A stretch of DNA of 64,000 nt, taken from the NCBI GenBank assembly GCA_017450205.1, contig JAFSVF010000009.1, positions 107,962 to 171,961 of the forward strand. Direction: 5' to 3'. A program made the translations under genes and the position numbers. The notes under the pieces were generated by a model that did no database searches, was not told where the DNA came from, and saw only the letters and a program-made list of their open reading frames with translations. Shown piece after piece: positions 25,353 to 34,094 of the stretch; position 1 is the first letter of the stretch, and each line of letters opens with the position of its first letter. This DNA comes from Bacilli bacterium. Lineage in GTDB: Bacteria > Bacillota_I > Bacilli_A > RF39 > UBA660.

Positions 25353-26478
25353 TATTTTTGATTTATTTTATGAGTCTATTGCTAAAGAGGCTGCAACTGG
25401 AAGAGTTAATTGTGGCAAAGATTATAAAGTTATGTATAATGTTTTGTTTGAAACTAAAGTTAATGGTAAATATTTATATAAAGCAAGTGATGAATTAAAG
25501 AATGATGGGACTTTTTTTATTCCTACATTAGAAATAAATGATATGGTTGAATTTAATAATTGTTTACTTAAATATTATTATTTAACAAAAGAATTTTATA
25601 AAGATAAAATAGAAGATGATGAAGATTATTTTAAGACTATTTTTACATTGCTTTGGTGTAATGCATGTGAAGAAGATTTCAAAAATCCAATTACGTTTAT
25701 TAATAGATATATTGATTTTATAAATAATAAATTAGATATAGATTCTAATTATACTGATATAGGTTATAGTAGTATATTAGATTCAAATATAGAGATAGCT
25801 TTAAAAGAAGAACCTATTTTTGAAGAAACTCCTTATGCTTTATATACTAGATCAACTAGTAATAATTCTTCTTTTGATTTTCCTATTGTTAGATTTGGTA
25901 TAAGTGATGGAAAAGCTTATATTTATGCTGTACAACAAGGGAAAAAGAAAAATAATTTTGATGAAAATTATGATAAAAAAATACGTAGAAAACTATTTAA
26001 AGTTAATGAAAATTTTGAAAAAGAAGAAAATATAGATAATATTATGTATCCTGAGAATTTAACTGGAATTAATCCTTCTGCTTTAATTCCTCTTACTATT
26101 CTTTTTTCTATTTTAGAAAAGAATAATATAAATGAAATAGTAGTCCCTTCGTTTTTACCCGTTAGATATAATGGTAAAGAAATTAGTTTTATTATAAAAA
26201 GAAATAAACTCTCACTTAAAAATAAAAGTGATGTTGATCTAGATAAATATTTCGAAGAGTTAAGAGATAACCATGAGGAAATTCAAAGAAATATAAGTGA
26301 TAAAACTCTTAGAAATTTTAGAAGATTAGATTATAACTTTGATAATATTAATATTGTTTCTTTACCATTTGAATTAGATAGTAATATACATATTAATTTA
26401 AGCGAATATAATGATTGTATAAATCCTTTATTGAAAGAATTATATGAATTAAGTAGTATAAAATTACGTAAACTATAG
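25345..26478 (+). CDS. Conserved-looking hypothetical protein (377 aa)
   Basis: 377 residues, soluble, no signal peptide, and no domain I recognise. Notable segments are RVNCGKDYKVMYNVLFETKVNG near the start, TIFTLLWCNACEEDF near residue 112, FPIVRFGISDGKAYIYAVQQG near residue 180, and INPSALIPLTILFSILEKNNINEIVVPSFLPVRY near residue 245-280 (a helix-strand pair). It starts 8 nt inside the SanA-like gene and is thus translationally coupled to it. It could be a cytoplasmic enzyme or a regulator; nothing decides. Confidence 0.6.
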   Translation: MINIFDLFYESIAKEAATGRVNCGKDYKVMYNVLFETKVNGKYLYKASDELKNDGTFFIPTLEINDMVEFNNCLLKYYYLTKEFYKDKIEDDEDYFKTIFTLLWCNACEEDFKNPITFINRYIDFINNKLDIDSNYTDIGYSSILDSNIEIALKEEPIFEETPYALYTRSTSNNSSFDFPIVRFGISDGKAYIYAVQQGKKKNNFDENYDKKIRRKLFKVNENFEKEENIDNIMYPENLTGINPSALIPLTILFSILEKNNINEIVVPSFLPVRYNGKEISFIIKRNKLSLKNKSDVDLDKYFEELRDNHEEIQRNISDKTLRNFRRLDYNFDNINIVSLPFELDSNIHINLSEYNDCINPLLKELYELSSIKLRKL

Positions 26479-26545
26479 ATTTTATTTTTTTCTTTCATTT
26501 TTCAAATTGTCTTATATGTTAAAATGAATTCTGGTAGGGGTAATT

Positions 26546-26821
26546 ATGAAAAAAATAAAATTGAATACATGGTATGTTAATGAAAATAATTTAAGTACAA
26601 TTGTTAATTGTTTTAATATTACGATTGTACCTATGAATTATCATATTGAATTAAACTTAATTTACGGAGAGCAAATTATAAAAAAATATAAATTTTATAG
26701 TTTTGAAGAAGCGATTGTATTTACAGAAGATGTTATTTCTAATTTAAATAGTATTGATGAAATAGATAATAAATATTATGAATTAAATCCGAAACCAAAA
26801 TTAAAAAGTAAAACTAAATAA
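26546..26821 (+). CDS. Small hypothetical protein (91 aa)
   Basis: 91 residues, lysine-rich at both ends. Start ATG follows GGTAGGGGTAATT. A central amphipathic helix (YSFEEAIVFTEDVISNLNSI) follows two strands (IVPMNYHIELNLIYGEQI), so a small folded alpha/beta protein is likely. It ends in a terminator and has its own ribosome site; function unknown. Confidence 0.55.
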   Translation: MKKIKLNTWYVNENNLSTIVNCFNITIVPMNYHIELNLIYGEQIIKKYKFYSFEEAIVFTEDVISNLNSIDEIDNKYYELNPKPKLKSKTK

Positions 26822-26843
26822 AAAAACACATTTTTGTGTTTTT
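26822..26843 (+). terminator. Rho-independent terminator
   Basis: Stem AAAAACACA / TGTGTTTTT with TTTT loop, directly after the stop codon. Confidence 0.82.
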
Positions 26844-26856
26844 ATTTTATATCTAT

Positions 26857-26895
26857 TGTTAGTTGATGTATAAAAATCCTCAAACTCAACTAACA
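26857..26895. promoter_or_regulatory. Inverted repeat, possible operator of the XRE regulator
   Basis: TGTTAGTTGA at 26857-26866 and TCAACTAACA at 26886-26895 are exact inverted 10-mers with a 19-bp gap, 61 bp before the start of the helix-turn-helix gene. XRE-type regulators often bind such dyads in their own promoter. An RNA hairpin is another reading, though the 19-nt loop is A+T-rich and no T run follows. Confidence 0.4.
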
Positions 26896-26956
26896 GTTCA
26901 TATAAAAAGAATAAATTCCATGTTAAAGTAAATTTGTACTATAGGAGGAAGACAGA

Positions 26957-28096
26957 ATGAATCAAGAAAAAATTGGGAAATTTATCAAAACAATTAGAAA
27001 GGAGTTAGAATTAACACAACAAGAATTAGCTGATGAACTTGGAGTTACTAATAGAGCAGTTTCTAAATGGGAAAATGGTTTATGTTTGCCTGATTATTCT
27101 TTAATTAATGATTTGTGTAAAACATTAAAAATAACTTCAAGTGAACTTCTTTCAGGGGAACGTTTGGAAAAAGAAAACACAAAAGAAAAGTTTGAGGAGA
27201 ATGTTATGAAAACAATCATGAAAAATAAAAAATTAAAAAACAAAAATTTAGTATTAACAGTTGTAGTAGCTATTATTTTTGTTAGTCTTGTTGGAGTATA
27301 TTTTGGTTTTAAAATTCGTTTATTAAATTCTTATGGAGTACTTACTTTAAAAAATAATTTGATTGGTATAAATGAATTAAAATTTATCGATGAATATATT
27401 GATAATAATGTTCCTGGTAATACAATATATGATGATCATGATCATGATGAATTATATAAACAAAAGAATATGAGTTATTATATTTCAGAAGGATATAGTG
27501 TAACTAAAAGTATTGATGATGGTGCTGAATATGGAAAAGTAACTTATGTTAAGAAAGATTCTAATGGAAGAATTATTTCAACTATTAAAGTTGAAGGTTA
27601 TTATGGTCCATATGTACCTGATTTAGGATTAAGTGGTGATTTAAGTAAAATTGATTATAGAGAAGTTGATAGATTATTAGATAAATATAATATTCATAGC
27701 ATAATTGATCTTATTAAATATTTTGATAAAAATAGAAGCGTTAATATTTTTTCTCCTATAGATAAAATAAAAATGTTTGCTTTAATTGGTGAAAATGACA
27801 TACTATATGAGGTAAGCGATATAGTTGAAATACATACTATTTCTAATGATACTATTAATGGATATTATAATATTGGTAAACTTAATGATGAGACAGTAAA
27901 AAAAATTAAAGAAGTAGATCCTGAATTTGAAGATGATTTATGGATTATTCATATTTTTGTTACAAATAAAAATATGAATAATACTTTAAAAATTGAATAT
28001 GAATTTGAACCTGGTACTAGAGAAGAACAATTAAAAGAATTAGATAAATTCATTCATAGTATTAAAATTGGTGAAGAAGTTAATTATAACTATTAG
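26957..28096 (+). CDS. Membrane-anchored XRE-family regulator
   Basis: 379 residues. The N-terminal 65 residues are a classic XRE helix-turn-helix (IGKFIKTIRKELELTQQELADELGVTNRAVSKWENG). A membrane helix lies at about 96-117. The remaining 260 residues are probably extracellular and unrecognised, with a repeated look of strands and DHDHDE-rich spots near 150. The topology (DNA-binding inside, sensor outside) matches one-component membrane regulators. Start ATG after TAGGAGGAAGACAGA, a strong site. The inverted repeat at 26857-26895 is a candidate for autoregulation. Not in an operon; terminator follows. Confidence 0.82.
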   Translation: MNQEKIGKFIKTIRKELELTQQELADELGVTNRAVSKWENGLCLPDYSLINDLCKTLKITSSELLSGERLEKENTKEKFEENVMKTIMKNKKLKNKNLVLTVVVAIIFVSLVGVYFGFKIRLLNSYGVLTLKNNLIGINELKFIDEYIDNNVPGNTIYDDHDHDELYKQKNMSYYISEGYSVTKSIDDGAEYGKVTYVKKDSNGRIISTIKVEGYYGPYVPDLGLSGDLSKIDYREVDRLLDKYNIHSIIDLIKYFDKNRSVNIFSPIDKIKMFALIGENDILYEVSDIVEIHTISNDTINGYYNIGKLNDETVKKIKEVDPEFEDDLWIIHIFVTNKNMNNTLKIEYEFEPGTREEQLKELDKFIHSIKIGEEVNYNY

Positions 28097-28120
28097 TATT
28101 AACTACTAATAGTTTTTTTT
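28088..28120 (+). terminator. Rho-independent terminator
   Basis: Stem AACTATTAGTA / TACTAATAGTT with TTAAC loop and a T run of about seven. Confidence 0.88.
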
Positions 28121-28164
28121 GTTCATTTTTATACTATAATTATTAATAGTAGGAAGTGATTAAG

Positions 28165-28857
28165 ATGACTTTATATCATGGAAGTCCTGTACATGGGATA
28201 AAAACTTTAGTTCCTAATAATTCTACTCATGGGAAATATATTTATGCTACATCTAATAAAGATATTGCAATTGTAATGGCTGCTAAATATGGAGATGATG
28301 CATTGTATTCTTTTGGTAGTATGTATAAAAATGGTCCATATGATTTAGTTGAAAGAGTAGCTGGTGTTTTTGATAAGATATTTGCTAATGATTTTTCTTT
28401 ATATACTTTAGATGAAAGTAATTTTAAAGATATACATACTGGTTTTAATGAAGTAGTTAGTGAAGAAGAAGTAGATGTTATTAGTGAAGAATATTATCCT
28501 AATGTATTTGATGAAATTAAGAGAATTGAAAGTGAAGGAAGAATCAAGATATATAGATATCCTGATAGACCTGAAAACAAACCAATAGATGATTCTGATT
28601 TAGTAGAAAAAGTAAGAAGAAATTGTGAATTAAGATTTAATGAAAATACATATAATTCTTTATGTAGATGGATATTTTTACATCCTAATTTAGAAGATGA
28701 TATTAGACTAATCGCTAATAATAAAGGTCTTGATTTACCTTCATATGATGTAATCAAGGAAAGCTATATTAAAAGTCAAAATGAATCACCTGATAAAGAG
28801 TATTTTTTAGAAGAAGCTGCAATTATGAAAGATGTGTGTAAACAAAAAGGCAGATAA
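28165..28857 (+). CDS. Possible ADP-ribosyltransferase-fold protein
   Basis: 230 residues. The ATG at 28165 follows AGGAAGTGATTAAG. The start LYHGSPVHGIKTLVPN ... GKYIYATSNKDIAIVMAAKYG resembles the NAD-binding start of the ART/KptA-like fold (Y-H-G/T, then a G-x-Y-x-Y-A-T strand). A convincing later catalytic glutamate cannot be assigned; several acidic residues (FNEVVSEEEVDVI) lie around residue 98-110. The last 80 residues are helical. It is a stand-alone gene. Alternative: a member of an uncharacterised Firmicutes family that only shares the fold start. Confidence 0.45.
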   Translation: MTLYHGSPVHGIKTLVPNNSTHGKYIYATSNKDIAIVMAAKYGDDALYSFGSMYKNGPYDLVERVAGVFDKIFANDFSLYTLDESNFKDIHTGFNEVVSEEEVDVISEEYYPNVFDEIKRIESEGRIKIYRYPDRPENKPIDDSDLVEKVRRNCELRFNENTYNSLCRWIFLHPNLEDDIRLIANNKGLDLPSYDVIKESYIKSQNESPDKEYFLEEAAIMKDVCKQKGR

Positions 28858-28906
28858 TTGTTTAAATAATATATCGTGATACAATTAAAGTAGAGAGGTA
28901 TAGAAA

Positions 28907-29560
28907 ATGAAAAAGCAAACAGCAAAAAGCAAAAAGAAAAGTTTATTCAAAAGATTCAAAGGTTTTACATTAGTTGAATTACTTGCTGTAATTGTAATTT
29001 TAGCAATTATTATGATTATTGCTATTCCTGCTGTTCTTAATACTTTAGAAGCTTCAAGAAAAAAGACAATGGTTGAGTTTGCTCAAAAGGTATTTGTTAC
29101 AGGCGAACGAAAGTATTTAGAAGATAAATCTTTTAATGGAATGGTTAATATCTCTAGAGGAAATTATTATTATTCTATTAAAGATGATTTAGATATGTCT
29201 AATACTGGAGATTATGATGGTTATTATATTCTTTGGGTTGATGGTGATATTTTAAATCATAATATTCTTTTATGGGATAAAAATTATGTTCTTGTTAAAC
29301 TTTATGTTGAAGATCATGAGATAACTGACCAAGATGTTTTAAGTATTGGAGAATATAAACAACAATTAGTTAGTATTGCTGGTGAAGCATTTGCAAACGA
29401 ATTTGGAGATTTTAAAACTTTAAATAAAGAAAAATTAATGTATAGTTTATTTTTGATGGCAGACTTAGATTGTAATGATGAATATGATCAAAAAATCTAT
29501 GTTGTTGATGCTAGTAAACCAACTGAATCATTTAATTCTTGTGAGCGTTTTGGTAATTAG
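28907..29560 (+). CDS. Type IV pilin-like (pseudopilin) protein
   Basis: 217 residues. A basic leader (KKQTAKSKKKSLFKRFKG) precedes the prepilin motif FTLVELLAVIVILAIIM, with the G/F cleavage site and the E5 equivalent present. The remaining 175 residues form a unique soluble domain with two C-terminal cysteines (DLDCNDEY and FNSCERFGN) that might form a disulphide. The N-terminal 50 residues are nearly the same as in 37350-39236. No pilus ATPase, inner-membrane protein or prepilin peptidase is in this window. Start ATG after AGAGAGGTATAGAAA. Confidence 0.82.
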   Translation: MKKQTAKSKKKSLFKRFKGFTLVELLAVIVILAIIMIIAIPAVLNTLEASRKKTMVEFAQKVFVTGERKYLEDKSFNGMVNISRGNYYYSIKDDLDMSNTGDYDGYYILWVDGDILNHNILLWDKNYVLVKLYVEDHEITDQDVLSIGEYKQQLVSIAGEAFANEFGDFKTLNKEKLMYSLFLMADLDCNDEYDQKIYVVDASKPTESFNSCERFGN

Positions 29561-29575
29561 ATTAATTATTTGAAT

Positions 29576-29597
29576 AGACATTCTGATGTCTTTTTTT
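29576..29597 (+). terminator. Rho-independent terminator
   Basis: Stem AGACAT / ATGTCT with TCTG loop and T7 run. Confidence 0.83.
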
Positions 29598-29684
29598 AAT
29601 TTTTATATAAATTCAAGTATATGTGTTAATTATTTAAATATAGGCTTTAATATGATATAATTTTTAGGAAAAGAGTTGATTATT

Positions 29685-30824
29685 ATGTATCGTAAAACAT
29701 ATGTTGAAATCGATTGTGAAGCTTTAGAAAATAATGTAAAAAATATAAGAGAAAATTATCCTGGATATAAGTATTATATTGGTGTTGTTAAAGCTAATGC
29801 TTATTCTCATGGATTTAACTCTATTAAATATATACTTAAAGGTGGAGTTAATTATTTAGCTACTTCATCACTAGAAGAAGCGCTTAAAGTAAGAAGCATG
29901 TATAAAGATACTCCAATACTTGTTTTAGAACCAATTCATTATGATGATATTATTGTTGCTTCTAAGAATAATATTACTGTTACAATTGATAATAAGGTTT
30001 TGTTTGATGCATTACTAGAAAATAAAGTTAAAGTTAAATTTCATTTAAAAATTGATTCTGGAATGAATAGATTTGGAATTAAAGATAAAGAGATAGTTAA
30101 ATATATAGTAGATAATTCTAATAAAGATCTTTACTTAGAAGGTATATTTACTCATCTTTCTACCGGTAGTGGTAGTGAATTTTTAAAAGAAAAGAATAGA
30201 TTTGAAGAATTAACTAGTTTAATAGATTTATCTAAGATTGATATTGTACATTTAGAAAGATCACTTACTATGCAACAACATGATAAGTTACCTTATGATA
30301 ATGGATGTAGATTAGGTATATCAATGTATGGATTTGCAATGACTAATTCTGCGCCTTCTTTAAAAAGGAAAATATATAATATATTAACTTTTAAGAAACC
30401 AAAGATAAGAAAAACAAAGTTAGATACTAGATTTACTTTTAAGTTCTTTACTGAAATAATAGAAGTTAAAGAAGTTAAAAAGGGTGAGATAGTAGGATAT
30501 GCAGGAATGTATGATGCAAATGAGGATATAAAGGTTGCAATACTTCCATATGGTTTTGCAGATTACTTATATGTTAATCCTAGTTTCGTGGTTATTAATG
30601 GAAAGAAATATAAAATATTAACTAATTATATGGATATTACTACAATACTTATTGATGATTCTGTAAGTGTTGGTGATACTGTAGAAATATTTGGAGATAA
30701 GATTAGTATTAGAGAAGCAGCAGCACTTGCTCATCAAAATCCATATAAAACTATGTGTAGTGTAACTAATAGGGTACCAAGAGTTTATGTGTATAAAGAT
30801 GAAAAAGAAGTAATTGATTATTAA
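29685..30824 (+). CDS. alr: PLP-dependent alanine racemase-family enzyme
   Basis: 379 residues; ATG at 29685 placed after GTTGATTATT. The PLP lysine is in VVKANAYSHGF; further Alr signatures are KIDSGMNRFGI, CRLGISMYG, VGYAGMYDA (catalytic tyrosine region) and AILPYGFADYL. Alr interconverts L- and D-Ala for peptidoglycan. The position directly before a D-aspartate-ligase-like gene and asnB suggests it supplies a D-amino acid to that module, D-Ala or possibly D-Asp; specificity cannot be read from sequence. Whether the genome carries a second alr is unknown. The next gene starts 10 nt after the stop. Confidence 0.85.
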   Translation: MYRKTYVEIDCEALENNVKNIRENYPGYKYYIGVVKANAYSHGFNSIKYILKGGVNYLATSSLEEALKVRSMYKDTPILVLEPIHYDDIIVASKNNITVTIDNKVLFDALLENKVKVKFHLKIDSGMNRFGIKDKEIVKYIVDNSNKDLYLEGIFTHLSTGSGSEFLKEKNRFEELTSLIDLSKIDIVHLERSLTMQQHDKLPYDNGCRLGISMYGFAMTNSAPSLKRKIYNILTFKKPKIRKTKLDTRFTFKFFTEIIEVKEVKKGEIVGYAGMYDANEDIKVAILPYGFADYLYVNPSFVVINGKKYKILTNYMDITTILIDDSVSVGDTVEIFGDKISIREAAALAHQNPYKTMCSVTNRVPRVYVYKDEKEVIDY

Positions 30825-30834
30825 GGGTGATATT

Positions 30835-32052
30835 ATGAAAGACTTTAGATGTTTAATTATTGGTAGTGATATAAATGCTTATTATTTAGCAAGATGCTAT
30901 CATGAATATACTGGAAGAAAAGCAGACTTACTTGCTACATTTCCGTTTTCTTATACAAAATATACTAAAATATTAGATATTAAATATATTAATAATTTAT
31001 GGGATGAAAAAGTATTCTTAAATGAATTAGATAAGTATTATAAAGAACATAAAGATGAAAAAATATTACTTGTAAGTAGTAATGAAACTTATGGAGAGTT
31101 TATTGCTAAGAATCAAAATAGTTTAAAAAAGAAATTCTATTTTAGTTATCCAAGCGTTAAGTTACAACATACACTTGTTAATAAAGAAGATTTCTATAAG
31201 ACTTATGAAAATTCTGTATTAGATTTACCTGATACATATTATTTTGACTGTTCTAAAGATACAGAGATAAAAAGAAAATTAACATATCCAGTTATTGTTA
31301 AACCTGCAAATGTAATTATGTTTAAACATATGGAATTTGAAGGTAAGAAAAAGATATATAGATTAAATTCTTTAGAAGAAGTAATGCATGTATGTGATCT
31401 ATTTAAGAAGGGTGGGTATACTGATACATTAATTATTCAAGAGTATATTCCTGGAGATGATTCATATCTTTTTGATGCAGTTGTTTATGTAGATAAGAAT
31501 CATAAGACTAAACTTGTATCATTTGCACAAATTGGTTTACAAGAACATAATTCAAGAATGATTGGTAATGCTGCAGTTATTATTAACGGTTATTCAGAAC
31601 ATCCTGGTGTTAAAGAACAAATTGAAAAGATTACTAAGTTTATGGATACAATTGGATACCAAGGTTTTGCTGAATTTGATATGAAATATGATGCAAGAAG
31701 TAAAAAGTATAAAGTAATGGAAATTAATGCTAGACAAGGAAGATGTTCTTATTATATAACTCCATGTGGATATAATTTAATCGAAGTGCTAGCAAGAGAT
31801 TTAATTGAAAATGAAGAATTAGAATATAAAATTATTGATAAAGTTCAATTAGAAACTTTTGTATCTAAATCAATAGTTAAAAAATATGTTACTAATGAAA
31901 AATTTAAAAAGAAAGCTTTAAGTTTATGGAACAAGAGAGTAATGCCTCTTAATTATAAAAAAGATAATGGTTTATTAAGAAAATTATTACTTTTAAAAAT
32001 TAAATTAAATTACATCAGAGATTACAAAAATAGTAAATGGGACTGGAAGTGA
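30835..32052 (+). CDS. ATP-grasp carboxylate-amine ligase, D-aspartate ligase-like
   Basis: 405 residues; ATG at 30835 follows AAGGGTGATATT. The protein starts with a pre-ATP-grasp segment (CLIIGSDINAYYLARCYHEYTG), and the ATP-grasp core shows YPVIVKPANVIMF, IIQEYIPGDD, GYQGFAEFDMKYD and VMEINARQGRCSYY (Mg-binding E and N). Length and layout match the D-aspartate ligases (Aslfm type) that add D-Asp to the peptidoglycan side chain in enterococci and lactic bacteria. The flanking racemase and asparagine synthase fit this: D-Asp bridge formation and amidation to D-Asn. Substrate assignment remains inference; other ATP-grasp ligases share the fold. Confidence 0.7.
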   Translation: MKDFRCLIIGSDINAYYLARCYHEYTGRKADLLATFPFSYTKYTKILDIKYINNLWDEKVFLNELDKYYKEHKDEKILLVSSNETYGEFIAKNQNSLKKKFYFSYPSVKLQHTLVNKEDFYKTYENSVLDLPDTYYFDCSKDTEIKRKLTYPVIVKPANVIMFKHMEFEGKKKIYRLNSLEEVMHVCDLFKKGGYTDTLIIQEYIPGDDSYLFDAVVYVDKNHKTKLVSFAQIGLQEHNSRMIGNAAVIINGYSEHPGVKEQIEKITKFMDTIGYQGFAEFDMKYDARSKKYKVMEINARQGRCSYYITPCGYNLIEVLARDLIENEELEYKIIDKVQLETFVSKSIVKKYVTNEKFKKKALSLWNKRVMPLNYKKDNGLLRKLLLLKIKLNYIRDYKNSKWDWK

Positions 32053-32056
32053 TAAT

Positions 32057-33889
32057 ATGTGTGGAATATGTGGTTTCGTAGGTGAAGATAAAAATAAAAA
32101 AGAAATTCTAAAAGAAATGGCTAATAGAATTATTCATAGAGGGCCAGATAGTGAAGGTATATATGTTGATGGCAATTATGCTTTAGGTTTTAGAAGACTT
32201 TCTATCATAGATTTAAAAGGTGGAGATCAACCACTATTTAATGAAGATAAAACTGTTGTGGTTAACTTTAATGGTGAAATATATAACTTTCAAGAATTAA
32301 GAAGTGAACTTGAAGAAAAAGGACATACTTTTGTTACAAAAACTGATACTGAAGTTATTGTTCATGGATATGAAGAATATGGAACTGATATCTTTAATAA
32401 ATTAAGGGGTATGTTTGCAATTGTTATTTATGATAAAAAGAAAGATATATTAGTTGGTGCTAGAGATATCTTTGGGATTAAACCATATTATTACTATAAT
32501 CATGATGGATTATTTATATATGGTTCTGAGATTAAATCATTTTTATCTCATCCTAGATTTAAAAAAGAATTAAATAAAGAAGTATTAGGACTTTATATGT
32601 GTTATGGTACTAATCATAAAGAAGATACATTCTTTAAATATACAAAGAAGTTAATGCCTGGACATTATTTTATTTATAAAGATGGTAAAGTAACAACTAA
32701 AGAATTTTATAAACTTGAATATCAAAAGACTGAAGATTCTTATGAAGCATATGAAAAATTAGTTCAAGAAACTCTTGAAGATTCAGTTAAATATCATCAA
32801 ATAAGTGATGTTGAAGTTGGATCTTATCTATCTGGTGGAGTAGATTCATCTTATGTTGTTAGTGTTGCAAAACCTAATAAAACATTTACAGTTGGATTTG
32901 AAAGTAAAAAGTTTAGTGAAATAGATAATGCTAAAGCTTTATCTGACCACTTTAATGTTAAACATTATAGTAAAGTAATTACTGGAGATGAGTTCTTTGA
33001 TATTTTACCTACAGTTCAATATCATTGTGATGAACCATCAGCTAATGTTTCAACAGTTCCACTTTATTTTTTAAGTAAACTTGCAAGAAGCCAAGTAAAG
33101 GTTGTTTTATCTGGCGAGGGTGCTGATGAAATGTTTGGTGGTTATAATGAATATAATTTAACTAAAGAAGAAAAAATGTATCTTAAACTTCCATTATTCT
33201 TAAGAAAGTTTAATGCATTTGTTGTTAAACCATTACCACATTTTCCTGGTAAGAATACTTTAGTTAAATATGGACATGATATTAAAGATAGATATTATAA
33301 TAAAACAGAAATGTTTTTATATGATGAAGTTAAAGATTATGTTAAAGAAGAATATTTATCTAAAGTAACTCCATATGATTTATGTAGACCATATCATGAA
33401 GAGTTAAAAACAAATAAAGATGAAGTTATTAGAAGAATGAATATTGATTTACATTTTTGGCTTCCAAATGATATTTTATTAAAAGCTGATAAGATGTCTA
33501 TGGCTAATAGTGTAGAGTTAAGGGTACCTTTCTTAGACAAGAAAGTATGGGAATTATCTAGTAAGATACCTACTAAATATATGGTTCATGATAATCAAAC
33601 TAAATATATATTTAGAAAAGTAGCAGAAAAGTTTATTCCACTTGAATGGGCTAAACGTAAAAAGTTAGGTTTCCCAGTTCCTTTTGGTGATTATCTATTT
33701 GAAGATAAATATTATAATTATGTTAAAGATTATTTTAATAAAGATTATGTAGATGAATTCTTTAAAAAAGATGTAATCAATAAGATGTTAGATGATCATC
33801 ACTTTAAGAAACAAAGAAATGGTAAGAAGATATATACTATTCTTACATTCTTAGTTTGGTATGATAGATTCTTTGTTCAAGAAGCATAA
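32057..33889 (+). CDS. asnB: Glutamine-dependent asparagine synthase
   Basis: 610 residues. Starts MCGICGFVG, so the class II glutaminase Cys is residue 2. Further glutaminase motifs are RGPDSEG, RRLSIIDL and NFNGEIYN; the synthetase domain has the PP-loop SYLSGGVDSSY (pyrophosphate-binding) and SGEGADEMFGGY. All catalytic residues seem present. It starts 4 nt after the ligase stop. Within this operon a role in amidating D-Asp of the wall bridge (as AsnH does in Lactococcus) is possible; ordinary L-Asn synthesis is the alternative. A terminator follows. Confidence 0.92.
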   Translation: MCGICGFVGEDKNKKEILKEMANRIIHRGPDSEGIYVDGNYALGFRRLSIIDLKGGDQPLFNEDKTVVVNFNGEIYNFQELRSELEEKGHTFVTKTDTEVIVHGYEEYGTDIFNKLRGMFAIVIYDKKKDILVGARDIFGIKPYYYYNHDGLFIYGSEIKSFLSHPRFKKELNKEVLGLYMCYGTNHKEDTFFKYTKKLMPGHYFIYKDGKVTTKEFYKLEYQKTEDSYEAYEKLVQETLEDSVKYHQISDVEVGSYLSGGVDSSYVVSVAKPNKTFTVGFESKKFSEIDNAKALSDHFNVKHYSKVITGDEFFDILPTVQYHCDEPSANVSTVPLYFLSKLARSQVKVVLSGEGADEMFGGYNEYNLTKEEKMYLKLPLFLRKFNAFVVKPLPHFPGKNTLVKYGHDIKDRYYNKTEMFLYDEVKDYVKEEYLSKVTPYDLCRPYHEELKTNKDEVIRRMNIDLHFWLPNDILLKADKMSMANSVELRVPFLDKKVWELSSKIPTKYMVHDNQTKYIFRKVAEKFIPLEWAKRKKLGFPVPFGDYLFEDKYYNYVKDYFNKDYVDEFFKKDVINKMLDDHHFKKQRNGKKIYTILTFLVWYDRFFVQEA

Positions 33890-33892
33890 ATT

Positions 33893-33916
33893 AAGTAGGA
33901 TTATTCCTACTTTTTT
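33893..33916 (+). terminator. Rho-independent terminator of the alr-ligase-asnB operon
   Basis: Stem AAGTAGGA / TCCTACTT with TTAT loop and T run. Confidence 0.87.
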
Positions 33917-34094
33917 GTTTGACTTATGAATTTTAAGATGCTAGTATATTTTCTAATTAAAAGAGAGCTTATAAACTAATATTTTAGCATTTCAAACTTG
34001 TTATCAAGCTCTAAGTGATATAAAGGTAAGAAGTAAAAAATTACAAGCATAATATATTATTATGTTAAACTATATCTAGAAAGAGGAAGATTAA

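Noticed and set aside
26857..26895. Riboswitch or terminator reading of the dyad before the XRE gene
   Set aside because: The loop is 19 nt of A+T-rich sequence and no T run follows, so a protein-binding dyad is the simpler reading.
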